Origin: an uncultured Paracoccaceae bacterium
GTDB lineage: Bacteria > Pseudomonadota > Alphaproteobacteria > Rhodobacterales > Rhodobacteraceae
Length of the DNA: 64,000 nt
Direction of reading: 5' to 3'
Assembly (NCBI GenBank): GCA_937138255.1
Contig: CAKZOU010000069.1
Location: 1 to 64,000, forward strand
Position numbers and translations under genes: made by a program. This document shows positions 36,455 to 45,217 of the stretch, in pieces. The number at the start of each line of letters is the position of its first letter. The first letter of the stretch is position 1. A model generated the notes under the pieces. That model worked only from the letters and a program-made list of their open reading frames with translations. It searched no databases and was not told where the DNA came from.

Positions 36455-37540
36455 ATGAAGAAGACCTGGCTGCTAAGTGCAGCAACAGTCGCCCTTGTGG
36501 CGAGCGCCGCCACGGCCGACGAAGTCCGCGTTTACAACTGGTCGGACTATATCGACGAAGAACTGCTGACGAAGTTCGAAGAAGAGACCGGCCTCGATCT
36601 GATCTACGACGTCTTCGATTCGAACGAAGTTCTCGAGACCAAGATGCTGGCCGGCGGTTCCGGTTATGATGTCGTGGTTCCCTCGGGCACCTTCCTGCAG
36701 CGCCAGATTTCTGCCGGCGCTTTCCAGAAGCTCGACTATTCGAAGCTCTCGAACGCGGGCAACCTCTGGGATGTCATCAAGGACCGCACCGCGCAGTATG
36801 ATCCCGGCAACGAATACGCCATCAACTATATGTGGGGCACCACCGGTATCGGTGTGAACGTCGGCAAGGTTCAGGAAGTCCTCGGCGCCGATGCTCCGAT
36901 CGACAGCCTCGCGCTGATCTTCGATCCGGCCAACATGGAAAAGCTCGCCTCCTGCGGCGTGCAGCTGCTTGATGCCCCGACCGAGATCATCCCGGCCGCG
37001 CTCAAGTATATCGGCGAAGACCCTGCCAGCGTCGATCCCGACGTCATCGCCAAGGCCGAGCCCGTGCTGATGGCCATTCGCCCCTATGTTCAGAAGTTCC
37101 ACTCGTCGGAGTACATCAACGCTCTCGCCAACGGCGAGATCTGCGTGGCCTTCGGCTGGTCGGGCGATATCCTGCAATCGCGTGACCGCGCTTGGGAAGC
37201 CGACAACGGCAACGAAATCGCCTATAATGCGCCGAAGGAAGGCGCCCTGATGTGGTTCGACATGATGGCCATTCCGGTCGATGCTCCGAACCCGGACGGC
37301 GCCCACCAGTTCCTGAACTTCATCATGGATGCTCAGAACATGGCGGCAGCGTCGAACTACGTCTACTACGCCAACGGCAACAAGGCCTCGCAAGAGTTCC
37401 TGGTGGAAGACGTGATCGGCGATCCTGCGATCTATCCGGACGAAGCCACTCTGGAGAACCTCTACACCACCCTGCCCTATGACGCCGCAGTTCAACGTGT
37501 CGTCACCCGGCTCTGGACCCGCGTCAAGTCGGGCACCTAA
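36455..37540 (+). CDS. potF: Periplasmic polyamine-binding protein (PotF/SpuD-like)
   Basis: A 361-residue substrate-binding protein for a putrescine/spermidine importer. A signal peptide of 21 residues (MKKTWLLSAATVALVASAATA) is followed by DEVRVYNWSDYIDEELLTKFE, the standard PotD/PotF start in which WSDYI lines the amine pocket. VVPSGTFLQRQI and AINYMWGTTGIGVN are also typical. It is the first gene of a seven-gene plus-strand run and is separated from the ATPase gene by a strong hairpin, giving extra binding protein. Putrescine is favoured by the neighbouring catabolic genes. Confidence 0.92.
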   Translation: MKKTWLLSAATVALVASAATADEVRVYNWSDYIDEELLTKFEEETGLDLIYDVFDSNEVLETKMLAGGSGYDVVVPSGTFLQRQISAGAFQKLDYSKLSNAGNLWDVIKDRTAQYDPGNEYAINYMWGTTGIGVNVGKVQEVLGADAPIDSLALIFDPANMEKLASCGVQLLDAPTEIIPAALKYIGEDPASVDPDVIAKAEPVLMAIRPYVQKFHSSEYINALANGEICVAFGWSGDILQSRDRAWEADNGNEIAYNAPKEGALMWFDMMAIPVDAPNPDGAHQFLNFIMDAQNMAAASNYVYYANGNKASQEFLVEDVIGDPAIYPDEATLENLYTTLPYDAAVQRVVTRLWTRVKSGT

Positions 37541-37558
37541 ACACCAATCAAGACATTG

Positions 37559-37587
37559 CCCCGCGCCGAAACCGGCGCGGGGTTTTT
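37559..37587 (+). terminator. Intrinsic (partial) terminator between potF and potG
   Basis: CCCCGCGCCG (37559-37568) pairs perfectly with CGGCGCGGGG (37573-37582) around an AAAC loop and is followed by TTTTT. It starts 18 bases after the binding-protein stop and ends 18 bases before the ATPase start. Partial read-through would set the ratio of binding protein to transporter. Confidence 0.88.
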
Positions 37588-37605
37588 CTGTGATACGAGG
37601 ACATT

Positions 37606-38748
37606 ATGGCGAAGCCATCCAAGACCCCTGTTGTGTTTGCCCCTTGGGAAGACGAGACCCAGAAGCCGATCATTCAGTTCAAGAATGTCACCAAGCGCTT
37701 CGGCAATTTCACGGCGATCGACAATCTCAGCCTCGACATCTTCGAGCGTGAGTTCTTTGCCCTTCTCGGCCCGTCGGGCTGCGGCAAGACCACGATCATG
37801 CGGATGCTCGCCGGTTTCGAGGCTGTGACGGAGGGAACCATTCTTCTTGGCGGCAAAGACATCAGCCCGGTTCCGCCGAACAAGCGGCCTGTGAACATGA
37901 TGTTCCAGTCCTACGCTCTTTTCCCGCATCTCTCCGTCTGGGACAACATCGCCTTTGGCCTGCGTCGCTCTTCGATGCCCAAGGACGAGATCGGCGCCCG
38001 TGTTGACGAGATGCTCCGCCTGACGCGCATGGAGAAATTTGCCAAGCGCAAACCGCACCAGATTTCCGGCGGCCAGCGCCAGCGCGTGGCCCTTGCCCGC
38101 AGCCTCGCCAAGGCGCCCAAGCTCCTCCTCCTCGACGAACCGCTCGGCGCGCTCGACAAGAAGCTGCGCCACGACACTCAGTTCGAGCTGATGGACATTC
38201 AGGAAAAGACCGGCACCACATTCGTGATCGTGACCCACGATCAGGAAGAGGCGATGACCGTGGCAAGCCGCGTGGCCGTCATGGACCACGGCAAGCTCAT
38301 TCAAGTTGCCACACCGGCCGCGATTTACGAGACCCCCAACTGCGTCTACGTCGCCGACTTTATCGGCGACGTGAACCTGATCGAGGGCAATTCCAAAAAG
38401 GTTGGCTCTGACAAATATGAAGTCAGCTGGGCCGAGGGCCAAGCCGCCCTGCACGGCTCCTGCCCGCGCGAGATCGCCGATGGCACCCGAGTGACCTATG
38501 CCATCCGCCCCGAAAAGGTGGCGATTTCTGCCGACAAGCCCAAAGACGCGGCCAACGCCATTCAGGGCACGGTCCATGATATCGCCTACCTCGGCAATAT
38601 CTCGACCTATCACGTGATGCTGCCCAACGGTCAGGTCATCAAGGCGCAGGAATCCAACACCCGCCGCCTCGCCAACCGCCACTTCACTTGGGAAGACCCC
38701 GTCTGGCTTTCGTTCACCGACACCGCCGGTGTCATCTTGACGGAATAG
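37606..38748 (+). CDS. potG: Polyamine ABC transporter ATP-binding protein (PotG-like)
   Basis: A 380-residue ATPase of the PotA/PotG family: Walker A GPSGCGKTT at 55-63, signature ISGGQRQRVALARSL, Walker B LLLLDEPLGALD and a C-terminal TOBE domain (YAIRPEKVAIS onward). Length and the N-terminal extension before the ABC domain fit PotG. It lies 9 bases before the first permease gene. Confidence 0.92.
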   Translation: MAKPSKTPVVFAPWEDETQKPIIQFKNVTKRFGNFTAIDNLSLDIFEREFFALLGPSGCGKTTIMRMLAGFEAVTEGTILLGGKDISPVPPNKRPVNMMFQSYALFPHLSVWDNIAFGLRRSSMPKDEIGARVDEMLRLTRMEKFAKRKPHQISGGQRQRVALARSLAKAPKLLLLDEPLGALDKKLRHDTQFELMDIQEKTGTTFVIVTHDQEEAMTVASRVAVMDHGKLIQVATPAAIYETPNCVYVADFIGDVNLIEGNSKKVGSDKYEVSWAEGQAALHGSCPREIADGTRVTYAIRPEKVAISADKPKDAANAIQGTVHDIAYLGNISTYHVMLPNGQVIKAQESNTRRLANRHFTWEDPVWLSFTDTAGVILTE

Positions 38749-38757
38749 GGGCGCGCC

Positions 38758-39654
38758 ATGAACTATCGCCGCCTGTTTCTGATCGGTGTCCCGTATGTCT
38801 GGCTTCTGGCGCTGTTTCTGGTGCCGTTCATCATCGTTCTGAAGATTTCGCTGTCCGATATCGCGCTGTCGATCCCGCCCTATACTCCGACCCTCGATCT
38901 TTCAGAGGGCTGGGCCGGCATCAAGGATTTCTTCAGCAAGCTCGACTTTGACAACTTCCTCTTCCTCAAGACCGATCCGCTCTATTGGAAGGCCTATGTC
39001 TCGAGCCTTCAGATCGCAATTTTTTCGACAGCCATCACGCTGCTCGTCGGCTATCCCATCGCCTATGGAATGGCCCGCGCGCCGGAAGAATGGCGCGCAA
39101 CATTGATGATGATGGTGATCCTGCCCTTCTGGACCTCGTTCCTGATCCGCGTCTATTCGTGGATGGGCATTCTCGGCAAAGAGGGCTTTCTAAATTCGGC
39201 GCTCATGTGGCTGGGGATCGTCGACGAGCCCCTGACGATCCTGAACACCAACACCGCCGTCTATATCGGCATCGTCTATACCTACCTGCCGTTCATGATC
39301 CTGCCGATCTATGCCGCGCTCGACAAACTCGACATCTCGCTCCTCGAGGCCGCGGAAGACCTCGGCTGCACCCGCACATCCGCCTTCTGGCTGGTGACTC
39401 TGCCGCTCTCGCGGCCAGGCATCGTGGCGGGCAGCTTTCTTGTCTTCATTCCGGTGATCGGCGAGTTCGTGATCCCCTCGCTCCTCGGCGGGTCCAACAC
39501 GCTGATGATCGGCAAGATTCTCTTTGAAGAATTCAGTTCCAACCGCGACTGGCCGGTGGCCAGCGCCGTGGCCGTGCTCCTGCTGTTGATCGTCGTCGTG
39601 CCGATCGTGCTCTTCCAGCGCAGCCAGGAACGTCAGGCGGAGGCCCAGAAATGA
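38758..39654 (+). CDS. potH: Polyamine ABC transporter permease (PotH-like)
   Basis: A 298-residue permease with six predicted helices, starting MNYRRLFLIGVPYVWLLALFL and carrying the EAA loop LEAAEDLGCTRTSAFWLVTLPLS (about 197-219). Its stop overlaps the next permease start by 4 bases. It forms the channel with PotI. Confidence 0.92.
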   Translation: MNYRRLFLIGVPYVWLLALFLVPFIIVLKISLSDIALSIPPYTPTLDLSEGWAGIKDFFSKLDFDNFLFLKTDPLYWKAYVSSLQIAIFSTAITLLVGYPIAYGMARAPEEWRATLMMMVILPFWTSFLIRVYSWMGILGKEGFLNSALMWLGIVDEPLTILNTNTAVYIGIVYTYLPFMILPIYAALDKLDISLLEAAEDLGCTRTSAFWLVTLPLSRPGIVAGSFLVFIPVIGEFVIPSLLGGSNTLMIGKILFEEFSSNRDWPVASAVAVLLLLIVVVPIVLFQRSQERQAEAQK

Positions 39655-40466
39655 GACGCTTTAGCTGGTTCAACGCGACATCTCTTACGCTCGGCTTTGC
39701 CTTCCTCTATCTGCCGATGCTGATCCTGATCATCTATTCGTTCAATGGCGGCCGCAACGTCGCCATCTGGGCCGGGTTCTCGACCAAATGGTATGGCGAG
39801 CTGTTCCGCGATCAGGCCTTCCTTGATGCGGCCTGGGTGACCCTTCGGGTTGGACTGATGTCCTCGACCCTGGCCACCATCCTCGGCACGATGGCGGCCT
39901 ATGTCATCGTCCGCGGCGGACGCTTTAAGGGCCGCACAGTCATGTCGGGTATGCTTTATGCACCGATCGTGATGCCCGAGGTGATCACCGGCCTGTCGCT
40001 TCTCTTGCTGTTCATCGCCATCGGCCTTGACCGCGGCCTTGTCACCATCGTTCTGGCGCATACGACCTTCACGATGTGCTTTGTCTCGGTGGTCGTTTCC
40101 TCGCGCCTTGTCACTTTCGACCAATCGCTCGAAGAGGCCGCGCTCGACCTCGGCTGCACCCCGTGGGACGCGTTCAAATCCGTCACCCTGCCGATCATTG
40201 CGCCTGCAGTGATCTCGGGCTGGCTTCTGGCCTTCACCCTCTCGCTCGACGATCTGGTTCTGGCGAGCTTTGTCTCGGGCCCGTCCTCGACCACGCTGCC
40301 GATCAAGATCTTCTCGGCCGTGCGTCTGGGCGTCAGCCCCAAGATCAACGCGCTGTCGACCCTGATGATCGCGATCGTCGCCATCGGCGTGATCAGCGCC
40401 TCGCTCATCAACAAGCGCAGCGTGACCAAACGGCTTAAGGACGAGCAAGAGGCCGCCGCATCATGA
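39651..40466 (+). CDS. potI: Polyamine ABC transporter permease (PotI-like)
   Basis: A 271-residue permease with the EAA loop EEAALDLGCTPWDAFKSVTLPII and the FTLSLDDLVLASFVSGP segment typical of PotC/PotI. Start and stop both overlap neighbouring genes by 4 bases, so translation of potH, potI and the following ligase is coupled. Confidence 0.92.
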   Translation: MRRFSWFNATSLTLGFAFLYLPMLILIIYSFNGGRNVAIWAGFSTKWYGELFRDQAFLDAAWVTLRVGLMSSTLATILGTMAAYVIVRGGRFKGRTVMSGMLYAPIVMPEVITGLSLLLLFIAIGLDRGLVTIVLAHTTFTMCFVSVVVSSRLVTFDQSLEEAALDLGCTPWDAFKSVTLPIIAPAVISGWLLAFTLSLDDLVLASFVSGPSSTTLPIKIFSAVRLGVSPKINALSTLMIAIVAIGVISASLINKRSVTKRLKDEQEAAAS

Positions 40467-41803
40467 CCAGCTTCAAAGCCGAGTATGACGCGTACTGCGC
40501 GTCTTTCGGCGTGCCCGATCGCATCGAAGCCATGTTCTTCGACGCCAATGCGATCCCTCGGGGCAAATGGGTTCCGGGCAAGGATGTTGGCAAGTTGATC
40601 AAGGGAGGGCTTCGGATTCCCGAGGCCGCCTATGCGCCCAACATCTTTGGAGAAGAGGTGGATGCCACCGGCCTTGGCAGCATCAAAGGCGACCCTGACG
40701 GGCATCTCGTCCCGGTTGCCGGAACGCTCAAGCCCGTGCCGTGGCTCGAGGGTAACGTCGCGCAAGTCTTGATCGAGATGACAGACGCGGCGGGCACTAC
40801 GAGCGTCCTGTCGCCGCGTGGCATTCTTGCGAAGATCGTGGATCATTTTGCCGCGCTCGGCCTGCGCCCGGTCGTGGCGACCGAGCTCGAGTTCTATATC
40901 TGTCGCGCCCGCGAGGATTCCGACGAAGCCCCCGAGCCGCCCGTCGGCCTTGGCCGCGCTCGAAATTACGAGATGGGCGCGCTTGTCCGGCAAGAAGAGA
41001 TCATGGCCGAGATCATCTCGGCCGCGCAGACCCAAGGGATGCCGACCGACGCCCTCATCGCCGAATATGGCCCCGGCCAGTTCGAGGTGAATTTCAACCA
41101 TACCGACGATGTGCTGTTTGCAGCCGACACGGCTGTCTTGTTTCGCAAGCTTGTCAGCGGCGTGGTGCACCAGCACGACCTCGAAGCCACCTTCATGGCC
41201 AAGCCCTATGCCGACCACCCCGGCAACGGGATGCACGTTCATGTCTCGCTGATCGACGAGGCGGGCGAGAACGTTCTTTCCGCCGACAAAGGCGTGAGCG
41301 AAAACCTCGGCCATGCGGTTTCCGGTGTCTTGAAGACCATGCGCGAATTGCACCTCGTCTTTGCCCCGCACCTCAATTCCTTCCGCCGCTTCCAACCGGC
41401 TAGCTTCGCGCCGACCTCGCCCGACTGGGGCATAGATCACCGCGGCGTCGCTATCCGCCTGCCCGATACCCGCGGGCCGGCGGCACGCCTTGAACACCGG
41501 ATCTCGGGCGCCGACGTGAACCCCTACCTCGTTCTGGCGGCCATTCTCGGCGGCATCCTGCACGGCCTTGAAACCAAGCCCGATTTGCAGCCCGCTCTCG
41601 GCCCGCAAGACACCTCGAGCAAGGCGAAGCTGACCCACGACTGGATCGCCGCCATCGAAGGCTTTGCCGCCTCCGAGGTCGCCCGTGATATCTTCGGACC
41701 AACCTTCCACCACGTCTTTACCGAGATCAAACGCGACGAAGCCATGACGCTGACCCGCATCATCCCGCCCTCTGAATACCGGGCCTACCTCAGCCGACTG
41801 TGA
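40463..41803 (+). CDS. puuA: Glutamine synthetase-like ligase 1 (gamma-glutamylputrescine synthetase type)
   Basis: A 446-residue type I glutamine-synthetase fold protein of the PuuA group, which joins glutamate to putrescine with ATP. The GS metal and nucleotide motifs are visible: ATELEFYI, GPGQFEVNFNH, HVHVSLIDEAG, APHLNSFRRF and the RLEHRISGADVNPYL segment. Its position straight after the importer genes (4-base overlap) supports use of imported polyamine. A second paralogue lies two genes downstream, so the exact amine of each is uncertain. Confidence 0.87.
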   Translation: MTSFKAEYDAYCASFGVPDRIEAMFFDANAIPRGKWVPGKDVGKLIKGGLRIPEAAYAPNIFGEEVDATGLGSIKGDPDGHLVPVAGTLKPVPWLEGNVAQVLIEMTDAAGTTSVLSPRGILAKIVDHFAALGLRPVVATELEFYICRAREDSDEAPEPPVGLGRARNYEMGALVRQEEIMAEIISAAQTQGMPTDALIAEYGPGQFEVNFNHTDDVLFAADTAVLFRKLVSGVVHQHDLEATFMAKPYADHPGNGMHVHVSLIDEAGENVLSADKGVSENLGHAVSGVLKTMRELHLVFAPHLNSFRRFQPASFAPTSPDWGIDHRGVAIRLPDTRGPAARLEHRISGADVNPYLVLAAILGGILHGLETKPDLQPALGPQDTSSKAKLTHDWIAAIEGFAASEVARDIFGPTFHHVFTEIKRDEAMTLTRIIPPSEYRAYLSRL

Positions 41804-43173
41804 ACCCCATGACCCAGACCGCCGGTGTTCCCGACACCCGTATCGCCGCCCTCGCCGCCCGCGAGGCCGAGGCCTATTCCGCCGCACGGCCCAAGACCCG
41901 CGCCGCCCTTCAGGCTGGCGCCGCCGCCTATCTCGACGGCGTGCCGCTGCATTGGATGAAAGACTGGCCCCAGCCCTTCCCGATGCTCGTCGCCCAAGCC
42001 AAAGGCGCAACCCTCGTCGATATCGACGGCAACGAGCTTGATGATTTCTGCCTCGGCGACACGGGCTCGATGTTCGGCCATTCCCCCGCGCCCATCGCCC
42101 GCGCCATCAAGCAGCAGGCCGGAAACGGCCTGACCTATATGCTGCCCACCGAGGACGCCCTCGCCGCCGGTGCCCTTTTGTCCGAGACCTTCGGCGATAT
42201 GCGCTGGCAGATCGCCACCACCGCGACCGACGCCAACCGTTTCGCCCTGCGCGTGGCCCGCGCCGTCACCGGCCGCCCCAAGGTCCTCGTGTTCAACGGC
42301 TGCTATCACGGCACCATCGACGAGGCGATGGTCACGCTGGATGAGGGCGGCACCACGATCACCCGCCCCGGCCTATTGGGGCAGGCCGCCGATCTGACGC
42401 TCACCGGCGTGTGTTGCGAATTCAACGATCTGGCCGCTGTCGAAGCCGCGCTCGCCAAAGGCGATGTCGCCGCGATCCTGACCGAGCCGGTGATGACCAA
42501 CTCCTGCATGGTCCTGCCCGAGCCTGGCTTCCACGAGGGCCTGCGCGCACTGGCAACCAAATACGGCACGCTCCTGATGATCGACGAGACCCACACGATC
42601 TCGTCCGGCCACGGCGGCTATACCCGTGTCCACGGGCTTCAACCCGATATCTTCGTCGTCGGCAAATGCGTCGCGGGCGGAATGCCCACCAGTGTCTGGG
42701 GCCTTGGCCCCTCGGTCGCCCAGCGCTATCTTGAGGTGAACGCCGGCCGCGCCTCGGGCCATTCCGGCATGGGCACCACCCTGTCTGCCAACCCGATGCA
42801 ATTCGCCTGCCTCAAGGCCACGCTCGGCGAGGTTATGACCGAGAAGAACTATGCCAAGATGGAAAAGGGCGCCGCCCGCCTCCACCGCGGGCTTGCCAAG
42901 GCGATCAAGGCCCACAAAGCCCCCTGGCACGTTGTCCGCGTTGGCGCCCGAGTTGAATTTATCTGCTATCCAACCCCCCTTCGCGACGGGAAAGAGGCCG
43001 CCCAAGCGCACAAATCAAACCTCGAGGCCGCGATCCATCAAGCTCTCCTCAATCGCGGCTGCCTCATCGCTCCGTTCCATAATATGATGCTCGTATCGCC
43101 CGCGACCAAACCGGACCAGATCGACCGGCTGGTGGCGGCGTTCAACGACGTCCTCGATACGCTCTTTGCCTGA
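41800..43173 (+). CDS. Class III aminotransferase (glutamate-1-semialdehyde mutase-like)
   Basis: A 457-residue PLP enzyme resembling HemL-type aminotransferases (LGDTGSMFGHSPAPIARAI, FNGCYHGTIDEAM). K289 (FVVGKCVAGGMPTS) is the PLP lysine and D262 (MIDETHTISSG) its pyridine partner. It differs clearly from the minus-strand aminotransferase of the cluster. Lying between two PuuA-type ligases, it probably works on a polyamine-derived amine or aldehyde. The start is taken as the GTG at 41800, overlapping the previous stop; an ATG at 41809 is an alternative. Neither has a strong ribosome-binding site. Confidence 0.83.
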   Translation: MNPMTQTAGVPDTRIAALAAREAEAYSAARPKTRAALQAGAAAYLDGVPLHWMKDWPQPFPMLVAQAKGATLVDIDGNELDDFCLGDTGSMFGHSPAPIARAIKQQAGNGLTYMLPTEDALAAGALLSETFGDMRWQIATTATDANRFALRVARAVTGRPKVLVFNGCYHGTIDEAMVTLDEGGTTITRPGLLGQAADLTLTGVCCEFNDLAAVEAALAKGDVAAILTEPVMTNSCMVLPEPGFHEGLRALATKYGTLLMIDETHTISSGHGGYTRVHGLQPDIFVVGKCVAGGMPTSVWGLGPSVAQRYLEVNAGRASGHSGMGTTLSANPMQFACLKATLGEVMTEKNYAKMEKGAARLHRGLAKAIKAHKAPWHVVRVGARVEFICYPTPLRDGKEAAQAHKSNLEAAIHQALLNRGCLIAPFHNMMLVSPATKPDQIDRLVAAFNDVLDTLFA

Positions 43174-43184
43174 AAGCCCTTTCC

Positions 43185-44570
43185 ATGACGACCTGCCCCT
43201 CGGGCGCCACGCCCGCCGAAGCCGAAGCCTTCCTCTCCGCCCACCCCGAGATCGAGGCCATCGACATTGTCTTGCATGACGGCAACGGCATCGGCCGCGG
43301 CAAGATCATCCGCCGCCACGAGCTCATGTCGCTCTATACTGGCGGGCGGCATATGCCGATCTCGATCCTCGGCCTCGATATCTGCGGCGAGGATGTGCAC
43401 GAGACGGGCCTCATCTGGGATCAGGGCGATGGCGATCTGCGCGCCTGGCCGATCCCCGGCACACTGAAGCCCCTGCACAACACCACCCCGCCCCGCGCCG
43501 AGGTCTTCATGTCGCTCTACGAGCTTGATGGCCGCCCCATGACCTCCGACCCGCGCCACGCGCTGCAACGTCAGGTCGATGCCTTTGCCGAAAAGGGCCT
43601 CCACCCCGCCGGCGCTTTCGAGCTTGAATTCTTCCTCCTCGCCAACGACCGCGACGCAAACGGCAAGGTCCGCCCCGCCGCCGATGTGCTCGATGGCCGC
43701 CATAGCTCCAAGACCGAGGTCTATTCCGTCGATCACCTGCACGGGATGCTGCCCCTCTTCTCCGATATCTACGCAGGCGCCGAAAAGGCAGGGATCAAGG
43801 CCGAGACGATGATCTCGGAATATGCGCCGGGCCAGTATGAGCTGACCCTGCACTACCGCGAAGACGTGATGCAGGCCGCCGACGATCTGATGCGCCTCAA
43901 GCGTATCGTCCGCGCCCAGGCCCGCGCCCATGGCGTCACCGCCTGTTTCATGGCCAAACCGGTCGAGGAATACGCAGGCTCGGGCATGCACTTCCACGTC
44001 TCGATGCTGGATGACGATGGCCGCAACGTCTTTGTCGAAGAAACCGAAGGCGAGTGGAACGAAACCCTCCTCCACGCCCTCGGCGGCCTTCGCGTCACTA
44101 TGGGCGAGGCGATGCTCGTCTTCGCCCCCCACGCCAACAGCTGGCGCCGCTTCTCCTCGCAATCCTACGCGCCGGTCTCGCCCTCCTGGGGCGTCAATAA
44201 CCGCTCGGTGGCCCTGCGCGTCCCCGCCGGCTCGAAACAAGCCCGCCGCATCGAACACCGCCCCTCGGGCGTCGATGCCAACCCCTACCTCGTCGCCGCC
44301 ACCGTCCTCGCCGGCATCCGCCACGGGCTTGAGGGCCGGATCGACCCCGGCCCCGAGACCACCGGCAACGGCTATGAAGGCGACGATACCCTCTCGGTCC
44401 CGCGCGACTGGAACGAAGCCATCGCCGCCGCCACCAAGTCAGATTTTCTGAAAGACGCCCTCGGCGTGGATATGCACCGCACCTTCACCGCCGTCAAAGC
44501 CGCCGAATACGCCCGCGTGGCCCGCACCATCTCCAACGTCGACTTCGACCTCTACCTCTACACAGTCTAG
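43185..44570 (+). CDS. Glutamine synthetase-like ligase 2 (PuuA type)
   Basis: A 461-residue paralogue of the ligase at 40463, with the same fold (FELEFFLLAND, APGQYELTLHY, HFHVSMLDDDG, APHANSWRRF, RRIEHRPSGVDANPYL) but a different N-terminus and many substitutions. It lies 11 bases after the aminotransferase and ends the operon before a double-hairpin element. It may glutamylate a different amine, for instance a longer polyamine or ethanolamine; the sequence does not decide. Confidence 0.85.
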   Translation: MTTCPSGATPAEAEAFLSAHPEIEAIDIVLHDGNGIGRGKIIRRHELMSLYTGGRHMPISILGLDICGEDVHETGLIWDQGDGDLRAWPIPGTLKPLHNTTPPRAEVFMSLYELDGRPMTSDPRHALQRQVDAFAEKGLHPAGAFELEFFLLANDRDANGKVRPAADVLDGRHSSKTEVYSVDHLHGMLPLFSDIYAGAEKAGIKAETMISEYAPGQYELTLHYREDVMQAADDLMRLKRIVRAQARAHGVTACFMAKPVEEYAGSGMHFHVSMLDDDGRNVFVEETEGEWNETLLHALGGLRVTMGEAMLVFAPHANSWRRFSSQSYAPVSPSWGVNNRSVALRVPAGSKQARRIEHRPSGVDANPYLVAATVLAGIRHGLEGRIDPGPETTGNGYEGDDTLSVPRDWNEAIAAATKSDFLKDALGVDMHRTFTAVKAAEYARVARTISNVDFDLYLYTV

Positions 44571-44600
44571 GCTTCTTTTGGCCCGAAATACTCCGGGGGA

Positions 44601-44637
44601 GACCCCGCCGTCAGGCGGGGTCGGGGGCAGAGCCCCC
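44601..44637. repeat. GC-rich double hairpin, REP-like, at operon end
   Basis: GACCCCGCC (44601-44609) pairs with GGCGGGGTC (44614-44622), directly followed by GGGGGC (44623-44628) pairing with GCCCCC (44632-44637). Sequences of this style (CCGGGGG...GGGGGCAGAGCCCCC) recur between genes in Rhodobacteraceae. It may serve as the end signal of the polyamine operon; there is no T run. The right half encodes the C-terminus of the convergent DUF2478 gene. Confidence 0.6.
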
Positions 44638-45153
44638 TCTTCTGGCCGCCGCAAGGCACCAACGGGCAATCTCTTCCGCTCCGCCTGTGATGGCCTCGCC
44701 CAACCCTTCGGCGAAGGCATCAAACGCCGCAAGGCTGGCCGAAGGAACAATCACAAAAACCGGCATATCCACCGCCATCGCCGCGCCGATCGCAGGGCGA
44801 AACCCGCGGCCCTCGATCTCCTGCTTGCCAAACTTGTTGACAATCAGGATCTCGGGGCCTTCGACACCGCCCGCATGGATCGCCGCAATCACCTCGCCAA
44901 CCGCCTCTTCCAGCGCCCCGGGATCAAGCCGACAGCCCCTCGCGTGTGGCCCCAGATCCTGACTGATCCGCACCACCCGCTCGCCTGTCAGGATCTCGAG
45001 GTCCATATGACAACGCCCGTTCGAGGCCGCCCCGTGATTGTGCTGGATCGCCCCGGCCACGCGCACCCCCTGCGCCAGAAGCAATTGGGCGACCTGCACC
45101 AAAACCGTATCCGCCGTCACGCTTTCGCCGGGAACCATGTAGCCGAGCCGCAT
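44611..45153 (-). CDS. DUF2478 protein, probable molybdenum-related NTPase-like
   Basis: A 180-residue protein of the DUF2478 family, which is commonly found beside molybdenum-enzyme genes and resembles P-loop nucleotide-binding folds although a canonical Walker A is not apparent. Typical wording is MRLGYMVPGESVTADTVLVQVA and EILIVNKFGKQEIEGRGFR, where NKFGKQE is conserved. The start at 45153 is chosen by family start; upstream in-frame codons run into the fdhD region. It is divergent from fdhD by 64 bases. Its last residues (GGSAPDPA) are encoded by the REP-like element. Confidence 0.8.
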   Translation of the reverse strand: MRLGYMVPGESVTADTVLVQVAQLLLAQGVRVAGAIQHNHGAASNGRCHMDLEILTGERVVRISQDLGPHARGCRLDPGALEEAVGEVIAAIHAGGVEGPEILIVNKFGKQEIEGRGFRPAIGAAMAVDMPVFVIVPSASLAAFDAFAEGLGEAITGGAEEIARWCLAAARRGGSAPDPA

Positions 45154-45217
45154 CGTCCATCCTCTTGCAACTGCTGCCCCCCGCTTACAGTATGCCCGCA
45201 GACGAGGAAAGCGCCCC

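Noticed and set aside
40590-40605. Another TTGATCAA sequence, inside the puuA coding region
   Set aside because: It is in coding sequence (codons for KLIK) and lacks flanking symmetry, so it is treated as chance.
39956-42010. 684-codon open frame antisense to potI, puuA and the aminotransferase start
   Set aside because: Spans several unrelated plus-strand genes and has no protein pattern of its own.
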